Below, piece after piece: positions 6,322-6,701 of a stretch of 6,701 bases of DNA. The notes under the pieces are model-generated. The model was not told the origin of the DNA, did no database searches, and saw only the letters and a list, made by a program, of their open reading frames with translations. The stretch covers positions 1 through 6,701 of the forward strand of contig JAKFXJ010000161.1 in NCBI GenBank assembly GCA_021731425.1, read 5' to 3'. Within the stretch, counting starts at the first letter, position 1. Each line of letters begins with the position of its first letter. Origin of the DNA: Limnohabitans sp. (GTDB lineage: Bacteria; Pseudomonadota; Gammaproteobacteria; Burkholderiales; Burkholderiaceae_C). Position numbers and translations under genes: made by a program.

Positions 6322-6701
6322 ATGAAACTCGCTTTTTGCGGACTGGGCTTGATGGGCGAGCCCATGGTCAAGCGTCTCTTGGCTTCAGGGCACACGGTCA
6401 ATGTCTGGAACCGCACCCCCGCCAAAGCCCAAGCCTTGCTTGAGTTGGGAGCGCAGTGGTGCGACACCCCTGCCAAAGCGGCCAGCGGTGTGGATGGCGT
6501 ATTCATGTGCCTGTTGAACACGCAGGCTGTTGAACAGGTGGTGTTTGGCCCCGACGGCATCGTCCATGCTCGCGAATTGCAATGGCTGGTGGACCACTCC
6601 AGTGTTCCCCCAGAACAGACTCGCGTGTGGAGTCAACGACTCTTGGAAGCTTGTCAGGCTGATTGGTTGGATGCCCCTGTATCTGGCGGCGTGGCCGGCG
6701 T
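6322..6701 (+). CDS. NAD(P)-dependent oxidoreductase, 3-hydroxyisobutyrate/6-phosphogluconate dehydrogenase family, N-terminal part
   Basis: Only the first 126 codons of a gene that usually encodes about 290-300 residues are in the window. These enzymes interconvert beta-hydroxy acids and the matching oxo acids or semialdehydes; 3-hydroxyisobutyrate dehydrogenase, tartronate semialdehyde reductase, L-threonate dehydrogenase and glyoxylate/succinic semialdehyde reductase are examples. The dinucleotide motif is G7-L-G-L-M-G12. N30-R31-T32 after strand 2 lacks the acidic residue typical of NAD enzymes and suggests NADP(H). DHSS (91-94) and DAPVSGGVAG (117-126) match family motifs. The catalytic lysine lies beyond the edge. 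The ATG at 6322 is 30 bp after dctM with only a weak GAAAG element before it, so the gene is probably in the same transcript. The substrate cannot be told from this fragment. Confidence 0.9.
   Translation, partial: MKLAFCGLGLMGEPMVKRLLASGHTVNVWNRTPAKAQALLELGAQWCDTPAKAASGVDGVFMCLLNTQAVEQVVFGPDGIVHARELQWLVDHSSVPPEQTRVWSQRLLEACQADWLDAPVSGGVAG

Overview
The window looks like chromosomal DNA from a betaproteobacterium, probably a member of the Burkholderiales (Comamonadaceae-like). This rests on the moderately high GC content, the codon use, and the style of a TRAP transporter beside sugar-acid enzymes. It is an inference; no rRNA or other marker gene is present.

Six genes and one partial gene fill almost the whole window as two divergent units around a 146-bp control region (2599-2744). 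Leftward from this region run a DenD-like short-chain dehydrogenase (2598-1576) and, 27 bp later, an IlvD/Edd-family dehydratase (1548 to the left edge, C-terminus outside the window). Rightward run dctP, an atypical class II aldolase-family gene, dctQ, dctM and the start of a 6-phosphogluconate/3-hydroxyisobutyrate dehydrogenase-family oxidoreductase that runs off the right edge. The aldolase gene overlaps dctQ, and dctQ overlaps dctM, each by ATGA. This points to one translationally coupled transcript.

Taken together this is a transport-plus-catabolism cluster for a small hydroxylated carboxylic acid, probably a sugar acid. DctP captures the substrate in the periplasm and DctQM import it with a sodium (or proton) gradient. 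The SDR, the dehydratase, the aldolase-family protein and the second dehydrogenase would then convert it in the cytoplasm. The SDR resembles D-erythronate dehydrogenase, but the kinase and isomerase that accompany it in the known tetronate pathway are absent here, and the aldolase-family protein is not a typical OtnC. The substrate and the order of steps therefore cannot be assigned from sequence alone. No regulator gene, mobile element, RNA gene or CRISPR array is visible.
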